A DNA stretch of 42,195 nucleotides from an uncultured Porphyromonadaceae bacterium (GTDB lineage: Bacteria; Bacteroidota; Bacteroidia; Bacteroidales; Muribaculaceae). The DNA is taken from assembly GCA_947177405.1 (NCBI GenBank), contig CAMWUJ010000021.1, forward strand, positions 1-42,195, read 5' to 3'. This document shows positions 9,915 through 17,900 of this stretch, in pieces. Both the position numbers and the translations under genes were made by a program. Under the pieces are notes generated by a model. It saw only the letters and a list, made by a program, of their open reading frames with translations. It ran no database searches and was not told the DNA's origin. How positions within the stretch are numbered: position 1 is the stretch's first letter; the number at the start of each line of letters is the position of its first letter.

Positions 9915-10146
9915 CACCCAAAGACAAACGGCATTTAATTTAGAAGCCCGATTATATATCATGTTGGATCTATAGCCTTGCAAATCAATTAATGGCCTTG
10001 CAAATCAATTAATAGCCTTGCAATCAATTAATAGCCTTGCCGATTGATTTAATGGCCTTGCAAACTAATGGCCTTGCCGATTGATTTAATGGCGTTGCCG
10101 GAGAGGAAAGATAGCCTTCAGGTGTTCAGATGTTTGTCTTCGGGTG
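9915..10146. repeat. Hairpin-bounded tandem repeat array, right flank of RAYT gene
   Basis: CACCCAAAGACAAAC at 9915-9929 faces GTTTGTCTTCGGGTG at 10132-10146, an inverted pair with one mismatch and the same sequence as the left block's ends. Inside are six to seven degenerate units of about 20 bp built on ATAGCCTTGCAAATCAATTA (units at 9972, 9992 and on). In some units the AATCAATTA half is replaced by its inverse, GATTGATTTA. It lies between the convergent transposase and PurF-like genes and may also act as a two-way terminator. Confidence 0.85.
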
Positions 10147-10160
10147 AGGGAATGAATTGA

Positions 10161-12035
10161 TTATCGCTTGTCAAATCTCCCTTCATAGAAATTTATGAAG
10201 GCTTTCGACACCAGACGGTTGCCTCCGGGAGTGGGATAGTCGCCGGTAAAATACCAGTCGCCGGGATGATCGGGGATGGCACGGTGCATATTATCCACGG
10301 TCTGATACACAATCTCCACTTCCGCCTTCACCCCTTCCGGTTTAAGCAGATCGGCAATCTTGGCGGCCACCTCTTCGTCGGTGAAGGGTGCGTAGATCTC
10401 TTTCACATAGTTCACACACTCCTCTTTGGGGAGATTCTCCTGCGCCTTGCATTTCTGATACACCGAATCTATCACATAGCCCATTCCTCGCTCTCTCAGA
10501 AGATCTATGGCCGCCTTGAACGCAATAAATTCCGACATACGGCTCATATCTATTCCATAGCAGTCGGGATAACGCACCTGCGGGGAGGAGGATACGATCA
10601 CCAGCTTGCGGGGAGAGAGACGGTCGAGAATACGCAGTATGGATTCGCGGAGGGTGGTGCCACGCACTATACTGTCGTCGATAGCCACGAGGTTATCCCC
10701 CGGATTGATGGATCCGTAGGTGATATCATAGACATGGGCTGCCAGGTCATTACGGGTGTTGCCCTCGGCGATGAAGGTGCGGAGCTTGATATCCTTTATC
10801 GCCACTTTCTCCTTGCGGACCCTGTGTGCCAGGACTTCACGGATATTGGAATCTGTCAGGGCTCCGATGGAGGAGAGTCTCTGGATCTCCTCTATCTTTT
10901 TCTTAATAAGGTTTTCCTCGATTCCTTCCACAAGACCATAAAAGGCCACCTCGGCTGTATTGGGGATAAATGATATCACTGTCCGGTCGATATCATTATT
11001 GACAGCTTTCAGCACCTGAGGTACCAGATTCTTTCCCAATTGCTTACGCTCATCATAGATGTCGCGGTCTGATCCACGTGAGAAATATATTCTCTCGAAA
11101 GAACATCTCTTGTTGGCACCGGCAGGCAATATCTGCTCGATACGCGAAGATCCGTCTCGATCCACAATGATTGCCTCCCCTGGCATCAGCTCCCTGACGT
11201 CGGAGACCTGAAGGTCGAAAGCAGTCTGGATCACAGGGCGTTCGCTTGCCACGACCACAATCTCATCATCGCGGTAATAGAATGCCGGACGGATTCCATT
11301 CGGGTCGCGCATAGCCCACATGTCGCCATTGCCTACAATACCACAGATCACGTATCCGCCATCCCATGTCGGGGCGCAACGATGAAGCATATTCGATACA
11401 TTGAGGTCACGCGCTATAGCAGCCGATCGTTCAAGTCCTTTCAGGCCCGCTCCATTATGAATCTCGAAAAGACGTTCGTTCTCACGGTCGAGGGCGTGGC
11501 CGAGTTGCTCAAGAAGAAGGAAGGTATCGGCATAAAGACGGGGATGCTGACCTTCGGCTGTGATTTTATCAAAAATCTCATCCACGTTGGTCATGTTGAA
11601 ATTGCCGCAGAGCAGCATATTCCTTGCCGACCAGTTGTTACGTCGCATGAAGGGATGCACATAATTGATTCCGGATCGCCCCGTGGTGCTGTAACGGAGA
11701 TGTCCCATATAGACCTCCCCTATGAAGGGTGTATCCTCCAGCGAAGCGCCTGCCTCACGGGCAGCGGAAATCTGAGCCGACACTTCACCGAACACTCTCT
11801 GAATCGCATCAGATCCCTGGGCTCGTTCCCTGAATATATATTCATGACCGGGAGCCACATCGAGTTTCACCGAACCTATGCCGGCCGCTTCCTGACCCCG
11901 GTTATGCTCCTTCTCCATAATGAGATAAAGCTTGTTAAGACCAAACAGGGGAGTGCCATATTTCTCTTCATAGTAAGAGAGAGGCTTGAGAAGGCGAATC
12001 ATGGCTATGCCACATTCATGCTTTATAAGCTCCAT
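10161..12035 (-). CDS. purF: Long PurF-family amidophosphoribosyltransferase
   Basis: PurF-family enzymes transfer glutamine-derived ammonia to PRPP, the first step of purine synthesis. The start chosen (ATG at 12035, MELIKHECGIAM) leaves a short propeptide before Cys8, the expected N-terminal nucleophile of a class II glutamine amidotransferase; the longer ORF from 12065 would add ten residues beginning inside the promoter. EAAGIG, GHLRYSTTG and the PRTase loop VAIDDSIVRGTTL are present. At 625 residues it is longer than ordinary PurF (about 470-505), with extra sequence including a C-terminal GDWYFTGDYPTPGGN segment that I associate with Bacteroidales homologues. A second, normal-length PurF may exist elsewhere, so assigning it as the sole PurF is uncertain. 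Confidence 0.85.
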   Translation of the reverse strand: MELIKHECGIAMIRLLKPLSYYEEKYGTPLFGLNKLYLIMEKEHNRGQEAAGIGSVKLDVAPGHEYIFRERAQGSDAIQRVFGEVSAQISAAREAGASLEDTPFIGEVYMGHLRYSTTGRSGINYVHPFMRRNNWSARNMLLCGNFNMTNVDEIFDKITAEGQHPRLYADTFLLLEQLGHALDRENERLFEIHNGAGLKGLERSAAIARDLNVSNMLHRCAPTWDGGYVICGIVGNGDMWAMRDPNGIRPAFYYRDDEIVVVASERPVIQTAFDLQVSDVRELMPGEAIIVDRDGSSRIEQILPAGANKRCSFERIYFSRGSDRDIYDERKQLGKNLVPQVLKAVNNDIDRTVISFIPNTAEVAFYGLVEGIEENLIKKKIEEIQRLSSIGALTDSNIREVLAHRVRKEKVAIKDIKLRTFIAEGNTRNDLAAHVYDITYGSINPGDNLVAIDDSIVRGTTLRESILRILDRLSPRKLVIVSSSPQVRYPDCYGIDMSRMSEFIAFKAAIDLLRERGMGYVIDSVYQKCKAQENLPKEECVNYVKEIYAPFTDEEVAAKIADLLKPEGVKAEVEIVYQTVDNMHRAIPDHPGDWYFTGDYPTPGGNRLVSKAFINFYEGRFDKR

Positions 12036-12062
12036 AATATAAATAGCTGTTAAAATATTTTG

Positions 12063-12094
12063 CAAAATTAATCTTACCGGCGGAAATATGCAAA
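12063..12094 (-). promoter_or_regulatory. Bacteroidetes promoter for the PurF-like gene
   Basis: Read on the minus strand, a -33 TTTG (12091-12094) is followed after 20 bases by the -7 box TAATTTTG (12063-12070). This matches the Bacteroidetes primary sigma consensus TTTG-N19-21-TAnnTTTG. The start codon at 12035 lies about 28 bases below the -7 box, giving a short leader. Confidence 0.8.
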
Positions 12095-12162
12095 AAACGA
12101 AGCTCTTTACACCGATTTTTAACTTTACATTTCATCCTGCCTGTAATCTCGGATTTTTTATT

Positions 12163-12170
12163 TAATTTTG
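12163..12170 (+). promoter_or_regulatory. Probable -7 box of the porin-like gene
   Basis: TAATTTTG matches the Bacteroidetes -7 element and lies 34 bases before the start at 12205. No TTTG is seen at the expected -33 spacing, so only the -7 element is supported. It is divergent from the PurF-like promoter, and the two -7 boxes are about 92 bases apart. Confidence 0.5.
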
Positions 12171-12204
12171 CAAAAAGGAAGAGAAATTAACCCCTACATC
12201 AAGG

Positions 12205-13551
12205 ATGAAAATGAAAAAAGGAATCTCGGGAATAAAAACTGTCTTGCTGACTCTTGCAGCAATTCTCTCTGCCACAGGTTTGCAGAGTCAAGCCCAGTCG
12301 CTGGTGGATGATCAGATCGAACAAAAATCGAAATCAGGAAAAGTGGTTTTTATAGACGGCGAGCAGCTGTCGGATTCGACCCGCAAGGCTCGCGTGGATT
12401 CCATCCAACGCATTGTATCGAGGTTCTATTACGACCAATTCCGGAATTCGCAGGATCCTGACGTGCCCTATTTCCTTTTCATGAGTAAGTCGGCCGGACT
12501 GACTATGGGTATCGGAGGAGGCGTTCGTATGCGTGCCTATTACGACTGGAACGGCGCCATGCCAACCACCATGTTTGCACCCTACACAATAGCGATTCCA
12601 AAGAATCCGGCCTCCAAACGCCGTTTCAACACCACACCTTCGGGCACATATCTTTTCTTCCGCGGTATAGGCCACAACAAGGTGTTGGGCACATACGAAT
12701 TCTATATCGAGAGTGATTTCACAGGCTTTGAAGGCCGGGATTTCCGTTTGAAAAAAGCCTACGTCACTTCGCGCGACCTGACTGTGGGTTATGCCACCTC
12801 CACATTCTCGGATCCGGCGGCTCTTTCTCCGGTGATAGATGCCAACGGTGCCAACAACAAGCTTTCGGCCACCTCCGTATTGGTGAGATATATGAAGCCT
12901 TTCAAATCAGGATGGTATGTGGCGGCGTCGATCGAAACACCGGCAACTGCTATTGACACAAAGGTGCCGGAGGTTACTCCGGTGAGCAACTGGCTTCCGG
13001 ATGCTGCCGCTTTCGTGCAGTATGAATGGGCACAAGGGCAGCATGTAAGATTGAGCGGGATAGTGCGCAGTCTCTCATATATGGACAAAAGAAATGAAAA
13101 GACCCATAATCTTGCAGGCTGGGGCACCCAACTGAGCTGTGTAGCACATCCCGAACGCCATCTTACCACCTATCTGACTGCCAACTACGGTCAGGGATAC
13201 GGATCGCTCGGAGGCGATCTTATGCTCGGTGCCTACGACCTCGTGGGATCGGCCGAGGATCCCGGATATATGTATGCCCCTCGTTCATACGGATGGTGTC
13301 TGGGATTACAATATAATTTCCTCCCCAATCTCTTTGCCAGTGTCACCGCAAGCCAGACACGTTATCTTCCCCGACATCTTATTTCGCCGGATGATTACAA
13401 ATACGGTCTCTTCGGCTGTGTGAATGTATTCTGGAGTATCCTTCCTCGTCTCACCATCGTTGGAGAGCTCGATTGGGGACAACGCAAGAATTTCTCCGGA
13501 GCCCACAGTCATGCCAACCGTGCAAACCTCTCAGCCATGTTCTCATTCTGA
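12205..13551 (+). CDS. Outer-membrane beta-barrel protein, porin-like
   Basis: The 448-residue protein has a signal peptide (KKGISGIKTVLLTLAAILS, cleavage likely after LQSQAQ near 31). A charged stretch follows, and from about residue 95 there are alternating aromatic/polar beta strands typical of a barrel (GIGGGVRMRAYYDW, YEFYIESDF, GWYVAASIETP, YGWCLGLQYNF), ending in a terminal phenylalanine (AMFSF) as many BAM substrates do. It resembles the DcaP/phosphate-selective-like porins of Bacteroidales, which have few known substrates. The substrate cannot be read from the sequence. It stands alone in its transcription unit, ending in a large terminator hairpin shared with the convergent lipoprotein gene. 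Confidence 0.75.
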   Translation: MKMKKGISGIKTVLLTLAAILSATGLQSQAQSLVDDQIEQKSKSGKVVFIDGEQLSDSTRKARVDSIQRIVSRFYYDQFRNSQDPDVPYFLFMSKSAGLTMGIGGGVRMRAYYDWNGAMPTTMFAPYTIAIPKNPASKRRFNTTPSGTYLFFRGIGHNKVLGTYEFYIESDFTGFEGRDFRLKKAYVTSRDLTVGYATSTFSDPAALSPVIDANGANNKLSATSVLVRYMKPFKSGWYVAASIETPATAIDTKVPEVTPVSNWLPDAAAFVQYEWAQGQHVRLSGIVRSLSYMDKRNEKTHNLAGWGTQLSCVAHPERHLTTYLTANYGQGYGSLGGDLMLGAYDLVGSAEDPGYMYAPRSYGWCLGLQYNFLPNLFASVTASQTRYLPRHLISPDDYKYGLFGCVNVFWSILPRLTIVGELDWGQRKNFSGAHSHANRANLSAMFSF

Positions 13552-13563
13552 TCATTGATCACC

Positions 13564-13630
13564 TTCATCAAATTTAATCCACATTCAATAAAATCTCGGA
13601 TTTTATTGAATGTGGATTAAATTTGATGAA
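13564..13630. terminator. Perfect 32-bp stem hairpin between convergent genes
   Basis: Left arm 13564-13595 and right arm 13599-13630 are perfect complements around a three-base TCG loop. It lies 13 bases after the porin stop and 9 bases from the end of the convergent DUF4249 gene, so it probably terminates both strands. The stem is AT-rich and far longer than an ordinary terminator, so it could also be a mobile palindrome. Confidence 0.75.
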
Positions 13631-13639
13631 TAAAGATAA

Positions 13640-14467
13640 TCAGTTGAAATATTTTATCTCGTCCGGACGGAACACAATCTCTCTGGATGAGACAGGAGCC
13701 GCAAGAAAATAACCGAGACAGAAACCTCCTTCAAACATACAGGGGCCATTGCTGTTGCCGACACTCAGAGCCTCTATATAGTCGTGCATGGTCCGACTCA
13801 CGGGCACTACCGTTGCTTTTACAAGATCTCCGTCCTCAAGCTTATCTTTCTCATCCTCTTCATCAAGATTCATACGCGTGGTCATCAACACCTCATTGAT
13901 AATGCCTTCCGACGACAGGAGATCATTTATAGCAACCCATTTATAAGCCTTACCGTTACGATATAAGCGCATCCAATAACAGTCCTCTGCACTGTCAGGA
14001 TCATCAGTAAATGATACCTGAAGCACTGCAACATAATCGTATGGCATCTTTATCCAGTTGAATTCCATACCGGTTATATCCACTTTCTTACCCATCACAC
14101 TTTCGGAAGTATAAACCACTCCTCCATGCTTCACGGTGAGACTGTAAAGATGTCCCTCCACTCCGGCGATATCTGAAACGAAAAGACCTTCGGAATCAGG
14201 TGTAAGAGGAAACTCTTCGCCTGAGGTGAGATCGGTTATGGATACCTCCGCATCAGTGATGCGCTGTCGGTCAATGGGTTCATCCATCGGGGTGGTGAAG
14301 GTGAGCGACACATCAGCCCCGCTCTGAGTCAACGATCCCTCGATGACAAGGATCGGATCTATATCGTGATATTTGAAATCGAGCTCCTTCTCGCAGCCTG
14401 TGAAAAGGATTCCCGATAATAATCCCAAGATTAATGTGAATAATATATTTCTATTCATGTCAAGCAT
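13640..14467 (-). CDS. DUF4249-type outer-membrane lipoprotein
   Basis: The 275-residue protein begins MLDMNRNILFTLILGLLSGI with a lipobox FTGC (Cys25 from the first ATG, Cys22 if translation starts at 14458). Next come DIDPILVIEGSLTQ and an Ig-like beta segment (ADVSLTFTTPMDEP, DAEVSITDLTSGEEF), the pattern of DUF4249 proteins. These proteins are usually encoded beside a TonB-dependent receptor in Bacteroidetes, and here the receptor stop is four bases upstream of the first ATG. A surface accessory role for the receptor is inferred from that pairing. The ligand is unknown. Confidence 0.8.
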   Translation of the reverse strand: MLDMNRNILFTLILGLLSGILFTGCEKELDFKYHDIDPILVIEGSLTQSGADVSLTFTTPMDEPIDRQRITDAEVSITDLTSGEEFPLTPDSEGLFVSDIAGVEGHLYSLTVKHGGVVYTSESVMGKKVDITGMEFNWIKMPYDYVAVLQVSFTDDPDSAEDCYWMRLYRNGKAYKWVAINDLLSSEGIINEVLMTTRMNLDEEDEKDKLEDGDLVKATVVPVSRTMHDYIEALSVGNSNGPCMFEGGFCLGYFLAAPVSSREIVFRPDEIKYFN

Positions 14468-14471
14468 CTTT

Positions 14472-16583
14472 CTAAAACTTTAGAGTATAACTCACAGAAG
14501 GGACAATCCCGAACATTGCCTGCAGCACAGCTCTCGATCCCGAAGGACTCTTGGGATCATCCTCAAAATAAACCACATAAGGATTATATCGGCAATAAAG
14601 ATTATAGACACCGAAATTCCATTCATAGGTAAACTTCTTCCCTACATGCCTATAAGTGGCCGAGAGATCGAGACGATGAGTGTCGGGAGTGCGATAACCA
14701 TTCCTTTTGCTGTAATAATAGATGGTAGTTCCGCTCAATTCATATTTATCGTCAGGAGCCGTGAGAGGGGTTCCGGAGGAGAATATCCAGGATCCTGAAA
14801 GACTCCAGCGGTCATTGAAACGATAAATACCCACAAGGGTCAGGTCGTGGCGACGGTCGTTGGTGGCATCATACCATCTGCCCTCGTTTATGCCGGCAAT
14901 CTTTGTCTGGGTTTTGGAAAGACAATAGGAAATCCAGCCGGTGAGTTTCCCTGTATTCTTACGCAACATCACCTCCGCTCCATAGCTTCTACCTTTTCCT
15001 CCTAAAATTATGCTCTCTATATTGAGACGGGAGAACATACTCATGCCGTCGCGATAATCATACACATTATTGATATTCTTGTAATATCCCTCCACCGACC
15101 AGTCAAAAGCTCCATCAGATGTCATCCCCGTATAGCCGGCCACATACTGCCATGCCTGCTCGGGCTTGATTGAAGCTGAGGATAGAGCGTAACGGTCGAA
15201 AGGGAAACTCGTGGTGCTCGTTCTTATTGAATGAAGGCTCTGGGTGGTGAGTGCGACTCCGGCTTTCACATTATGATTCTCATTAAATCCCCATTTCAAA
15301 CTGATACGAGGTTCGGGATTGATGTAGGTCTTTGAGGAATAATCGGGATCCTCTTCCTGAGGAGAATAGAATTTATGAAACCAATTTCCGGAAAGAGAGG
15401 TGAAAAGACTCAGCCTAAGTCCTCCCGAAAGAAAGAAATTACCGGTTAAGAGACCTTCATAGTTTATCCATCCGGCATTCACCCAACCGCTTTTTATATC
15501 CCTCACCCGGTTACCGCCGATGACAAAATCAGCCGACTGCACTCTGAGAAGTTCTGACCGGATTCCGAATTCAAGGGTACGGTCATCATCAATTGACAGG
15601 CTTATATTCTCATTCACCGACGCATTGCGGATGTATTCCTTAAGCATCTGGGAGCTCTCCATTATGCTCATGTCCATCTTGTTGGAGAAAGAAGTATAAG
15701 ATCCGGTGGTATTGAAACGCCACGTATCTCCCCGACGTGCCAGCCAGTTGACCGATCCTGCAATATTACCCCAGTACATTCCCATTAGATCCCCAACAGC
15801 CATATTATCGTGGCTCGCGATGAAAGAGAGATCCACATTATCATCCCGGCGCGCCTTATATCTCACTTTAGCTGTCACATCATAAAAATTCATCACCACA
15901 TGGCGATACTTGGGAATCATCTTCAGGAAAGCATCCACATACGATCTCCGGGCAGTTACGGCAAACGACAATTTCTCTCTCACTATAGGACCCGCTGCCA
16001 TGAGTTTTGCAGCAAGGATGCCGATAGTTCCGGCGGCATGATAAGAGCTCATATCCCCGGGGGCAAGCGAGGTTTCAAGCACCGAGGAGGCAGCCTCACC
16101 GAAAGTGGCCGGAATCGGCCCTTTATAGAGAGTGGCACGTCCTATCGCCTGGTCGCTGAAAGTAGAGAATATTCCCATCACATGGGTAGGACAGTATAGG
16201 GTCATGCCATCGAGCTGGATAAGGTTCTGGCCGGATGTGCCGCCCCTCACTTCAAAGCCTCCTGCACCGTCCCCTTCACTGTGGACACCCGGAAGATATG
16301 TGATAGATTTTATAATATCATTCTCGCCGAAGAGCACCGGCACCAGAGCCATTTTTGATAATTCCACATTCTCCACCCCCAACCGGAGTGAAGATAGACG
16401 CTGTCCGGCCGAATGTCCGGTAACAACCAGCTCCTCAAGATTCTCTGTCGGCTCCCGGCTGCCCGAGGAATAATTCGAGATGGAATCGCTCTTTAACAAA
16501 TCTATCTCCTGTGCAAATGTATGCATCCGGCAGTTAAACCCTCCGGAAATCAGCAATAAGGAAAAAACAATCTTTTTTATCAT
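14472..16583 (-). CDS. TonB-dependent outer-membrane receptor
   Basis: The 703-residue protein has a signal peptide (to about residue 25, FAQE), a plug domain at about 48-165 (LEELVVTGHSAG, ENDIIKSITYLPGV, FEVRGGTSGQNLIQLDGM) and a 22-strand-type barrel ending in SVSYTLKF. It imports an unidentified ligand across the outer membrane using TonB energy. The family members that pair with DUF4249 usually carry an N-terminal carboxypeptidase-regulatory-like domain. Here it is missing: only about 25 residues separate the signal peptide from the plug. It is co-transcribed with the DUF4249 lipoprotein. Confidence 0.88.
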   Translation of the reverse strand: MIKKIVFSLLLISGGFNCRMHTFAQEIDLLKSDSISNYSSGSREPTENLEELVVTGHSAGQRLSSLRLGVENVELSKMALVPVLFGENDIIKSITYLPGVHSEGDGAGGFEVRGGTSGQNLIQLDGMTLYCPTHVMGIFSTFSDQAIGRATLYKGPIPATFGEAASSVLETSLAPGDMSSYHAAGTIGILAAKLMAAGPIVREKLSFAVTARRSYVDAFLKMIPKYRHVVMNFYDVTAKVRYKARRDDNVDLSFIASHDNMAVGDLMGMYWGNIAGSVNWLARRGDTWRFNTTGSYTSFSNKMDMSIMESSQMLKEYIRNASVNENISLSIDDDRTLEFGIRSELLRVQSADFVIGGNRVRDIKSGWVNAGWINYEGLLTGNFFLSGGLRLSLFTSLSGNWFHKFYSPQEEDPDYSSKTYINPEPRISLKWGFNENHNVKAGVALTTQSLHSIRTSTTSFPFDRYALSSASIKPEQAWQYVAGYTGMTSDGAFDWSVEGYYKNINNVYDYRDGMSMFSRLNIESIILGGKGRSYGAEVMLRKNTGKLTGWISYCLSKTQTKIAGINEGRWYDATNDRRHDLTLVGIYRFNDRWSLSGSWIFSSGTPLTAPDDKYELSGTTIYYYSKRNGYRTPDTHRLDLSATYRHVGKKFTYEWNFGVYNLYCRYNPYVVYFEDDPKSPSGSRAVLQAMFGIVPSVSYTLKF

Positions 16584-16600
16584 TAAGACCTATAAACTAA

Positions 16601-16624
16601 AGCACTGTAATATTTTACAGTGCT
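16601..16624 (-). terminator. Hairpin overlapping the end of the HigA-like gene
   Basis: AGCACTGTAA (16601-16610) and TTACAGTGCT (16615-16624) form a perfect 10-bp stem with a TATT loop. The right arm is also the last codons and stop of the HigA-like gene. A weak T-rich stretch follows on the minus strand. It probably ends that transcript before the TonB receptor gene. Confidence 0.55.
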
Positions 16625-17016
16625 GCAATCTTACGTATATTTGCCAATTTAGCCATAAAAGAAGAATCGGTTCTCAGGCGATGTTTATTATAAGTTCCTT
16701 GAGCATTCATCCAGAAATCTGCATTAATTCCTAAAGCTGCCTCTATCATAAGAGCATATTCGAGTGTGAAGTCACGTTTCCCTTTAATAAGTTCGTTCAG
16801 AAGAGACACTTTCACTCCTATCTCTTTAGCCAGACGAGTTTGGGTTATTCCACGGGATTCAATCTCTTCTCTCAAAAACTCACCCGGATGGGTTGGTTCG
16901 TAAGGAGTAAGATTATATCCTTTAATAATTTGAGGTTGGAAACGATGCTTCTTATCCGAACATCTCCCTTTTTCAAATAATTCACGTAAATATTCTTCTT
17001 CAAAAGATACAATCAT
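16615..17016 (-). CDS. HigA-family antitoxin fused to a HigB-like N-terminal remnant
   Basis: Residues 35-133 are a HigA/XRE antitoxin: NLTPYEPTHPGEFLREEI, then a helix-turn-helix (TQTRLAKEIGVKVSLLNELIKGKR) and the ALGINADFWMNAQ tail. Residues 1-33 (MIVSFEEEYLRELFEKGRCS, then DKKHRFQPQII) look instead like the start of HigB-type toxins, which normally precede higA as a separate gene. I infer a deletion that removed most of the toxin and joined the frames near IIKGY. The promoter and an operator-like palindrome remain upstream, so it may still be autoregulated. No separate toxin gene is present beside it. Confidence 0.78.
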   Translation of the reverse strand: MIVSFEEEYLRELFEKGRCSDKKHRFQPQIIKGYNLTPYEPTHPGEFLREEIESRGITQTRLAKEIGVKVSLLNELIKGKRDFTLEYALMIEAALGINADFWMNAQGTYNKHRLRTDSSFMAKLANIRKIAAL

Positions 17017-17039
17017 AAGCCGAGTCTCAATATAAAATG

Positions 17040-17078
17040 CAAAATTATAAAAAATTTACTATTTCACAAGTTTGTGAA
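17040..17078 (-). promoter_or_regulatory. Promoter with overlapping palindromic operator for the HigA-like gene
   Basis: On the minus strand, -33 CTTG (17067-17070) and -7 TAATTTTG (17040-17047) are 19 bases apart. The palindrome TTCACAA-GT-TTGTGAA (17063-17078) covers the -33 element, where a bound HTH antitoxin would block RNA polymerase. HigA proteins repress their own operons through such sites; binding here is inferred. Confidence 0.6.
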
Positions 17079-17282
17079 TATCATTTCTTGGTGTAGTTAT
17101 AGGATTACAACTGAAATTAGTGAATCTGTCTTGATATTTTCATGATCATTCTCCGCAAGTTGCCATTATATGCAATCATTTAAAATGCTTTGCAATAATT
17201 TGAAACAGCACCAAACGAAAGGTAAAGGATATTACATGGAAAAAATTGCTAAATTTGCATAATTTTGGATAAAAATACCGGA

Positions 17283-17900
17283 ATGGAGAGCAATATAAAT
17301 TTTGTAGTAGAATGTCTTAAAGCTGACATTGAAAAAAAAATAGGAAGGAATCTACTGACCCCCAGCGACTTCAACTATTTGTCGCTGCAGATAAATATGA
17401 CCTGCAACGAACAACTGAGCTCGCACACTATAATGCGCATCTGGGGGTATGTACGTTCGAAAAGCAAACCAAGCATACACTCCCTCTCTCTTCTTTGCAG
17501 ATTCTTAGGCTTCTACAGCTTCGCCCACTATACTCTTGATCTCAATCTAAAGAAAAGCAGCAGCTCCTCTTTCATACCCACTGATCTTCTGGTAGCTGAT
17601 GTATTGAAAGAGGGTGATTATGTGTCACTCAAATGGAATCCTGACCGGGAAGTCACGCTCACCTATTTAGGTAATTTCATGTTTCGGGTGATAGAAAGTA
17701 AAAACTCCCGGCTCGTGGCCGGCGATGAATTTCAATGTATGTCATTCGCCAAGGGAGCCCCGTTTGTAGCCCTGATGTCATCAAATGAGGCGTCCTCCAA
17801 GACCAGCTACATAGGAGGGAAGCAAGGAGGTCTCACTTCCATCTCAATCGCACGAAAAAAAGGAGATTCAGAAAACATTATGCCTGCTTCTGATCACTGA
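17283..17900 (+). CDS. Small Bacteroidetes protein with N-terminal HTH-like domain
   Basis: The product is about 205 residues, starting at ATG 17283 (MESNINF); a TTG 18 bases upstream is possible but overlaps a -7-like box. The first 90 residues (LSSHTIMRIWGYV, PSIHSLSLLCRFLGFYSFAHY) match a recurring Bacteroidetes pattern (TLKRLWGY...STLDLLARYLGY) that I know from many regulator-like proteins and read as a helical, possibly DNA-binding domain. The C-terminal half is beta-rich with no family recognised (YVSLKWNPDREVTLTYLGNFMFRV). There is no signal peptide or membrane segment. Its 3' end overlaps the convergent kinase gene by 33 bases. Confidence 0.65.
   Translation: MESNINFVVECLKADIEKKIGRNLLTPSDFNYLSLQINMTCNEQLSSHTIMRIWGYVRSKSKPSIHSLSLLCRFLGFYSFAHYTLDLNLKKSSSSSFIPTDLLVADVLKEGDYVSLKWNPDREVTLTYLGNFMFRVIESKNSRLVAGDEFQCMSFAKGAPFVALMSSNEASSKTSYIGGKQGGLTSISIARKKGDSENIMPASDH

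Larger units (their letters stand above)
8704..10146. mobile_element. RAYT-type unit: transposase gene between two matching repeat hairpins
   Basis: A HUH transposase gene (8937-9902) is flanked on each side by a block bounded by inverted copies of CACCCAAAGACAAAC. Both blocks carry the repeat in the same left/right order, but their internal tandem units differ completely (43 bp versus about 20 bp). This resembles known REP/RAYT loci, where a single-copy Y1 transposase gene sits between REP palindromes. It differs in the length of the arrays and the unrelated fillers. The unit lies between guaA and the convergent PurF-like gene, disrupting neither. No other copy of the terminal repeat was noticed in the window. 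Confidence 0.75.

Noticed and set aside
10266..10973. 235-residue plus-strand ORF opposite the PurF-like gene
   Set aside because: The opposite strand encodes conserved PRTase motifs; this frame has none and no promoter.
17079..17260. Small gene or RNA in the gap before the HTH-like gene
   Set aside because: No ORF of note or stable stem was seen; only -7-like TAAATTTG (17250-17257) and TAATTTTG (17260-17267) without -33 partners.
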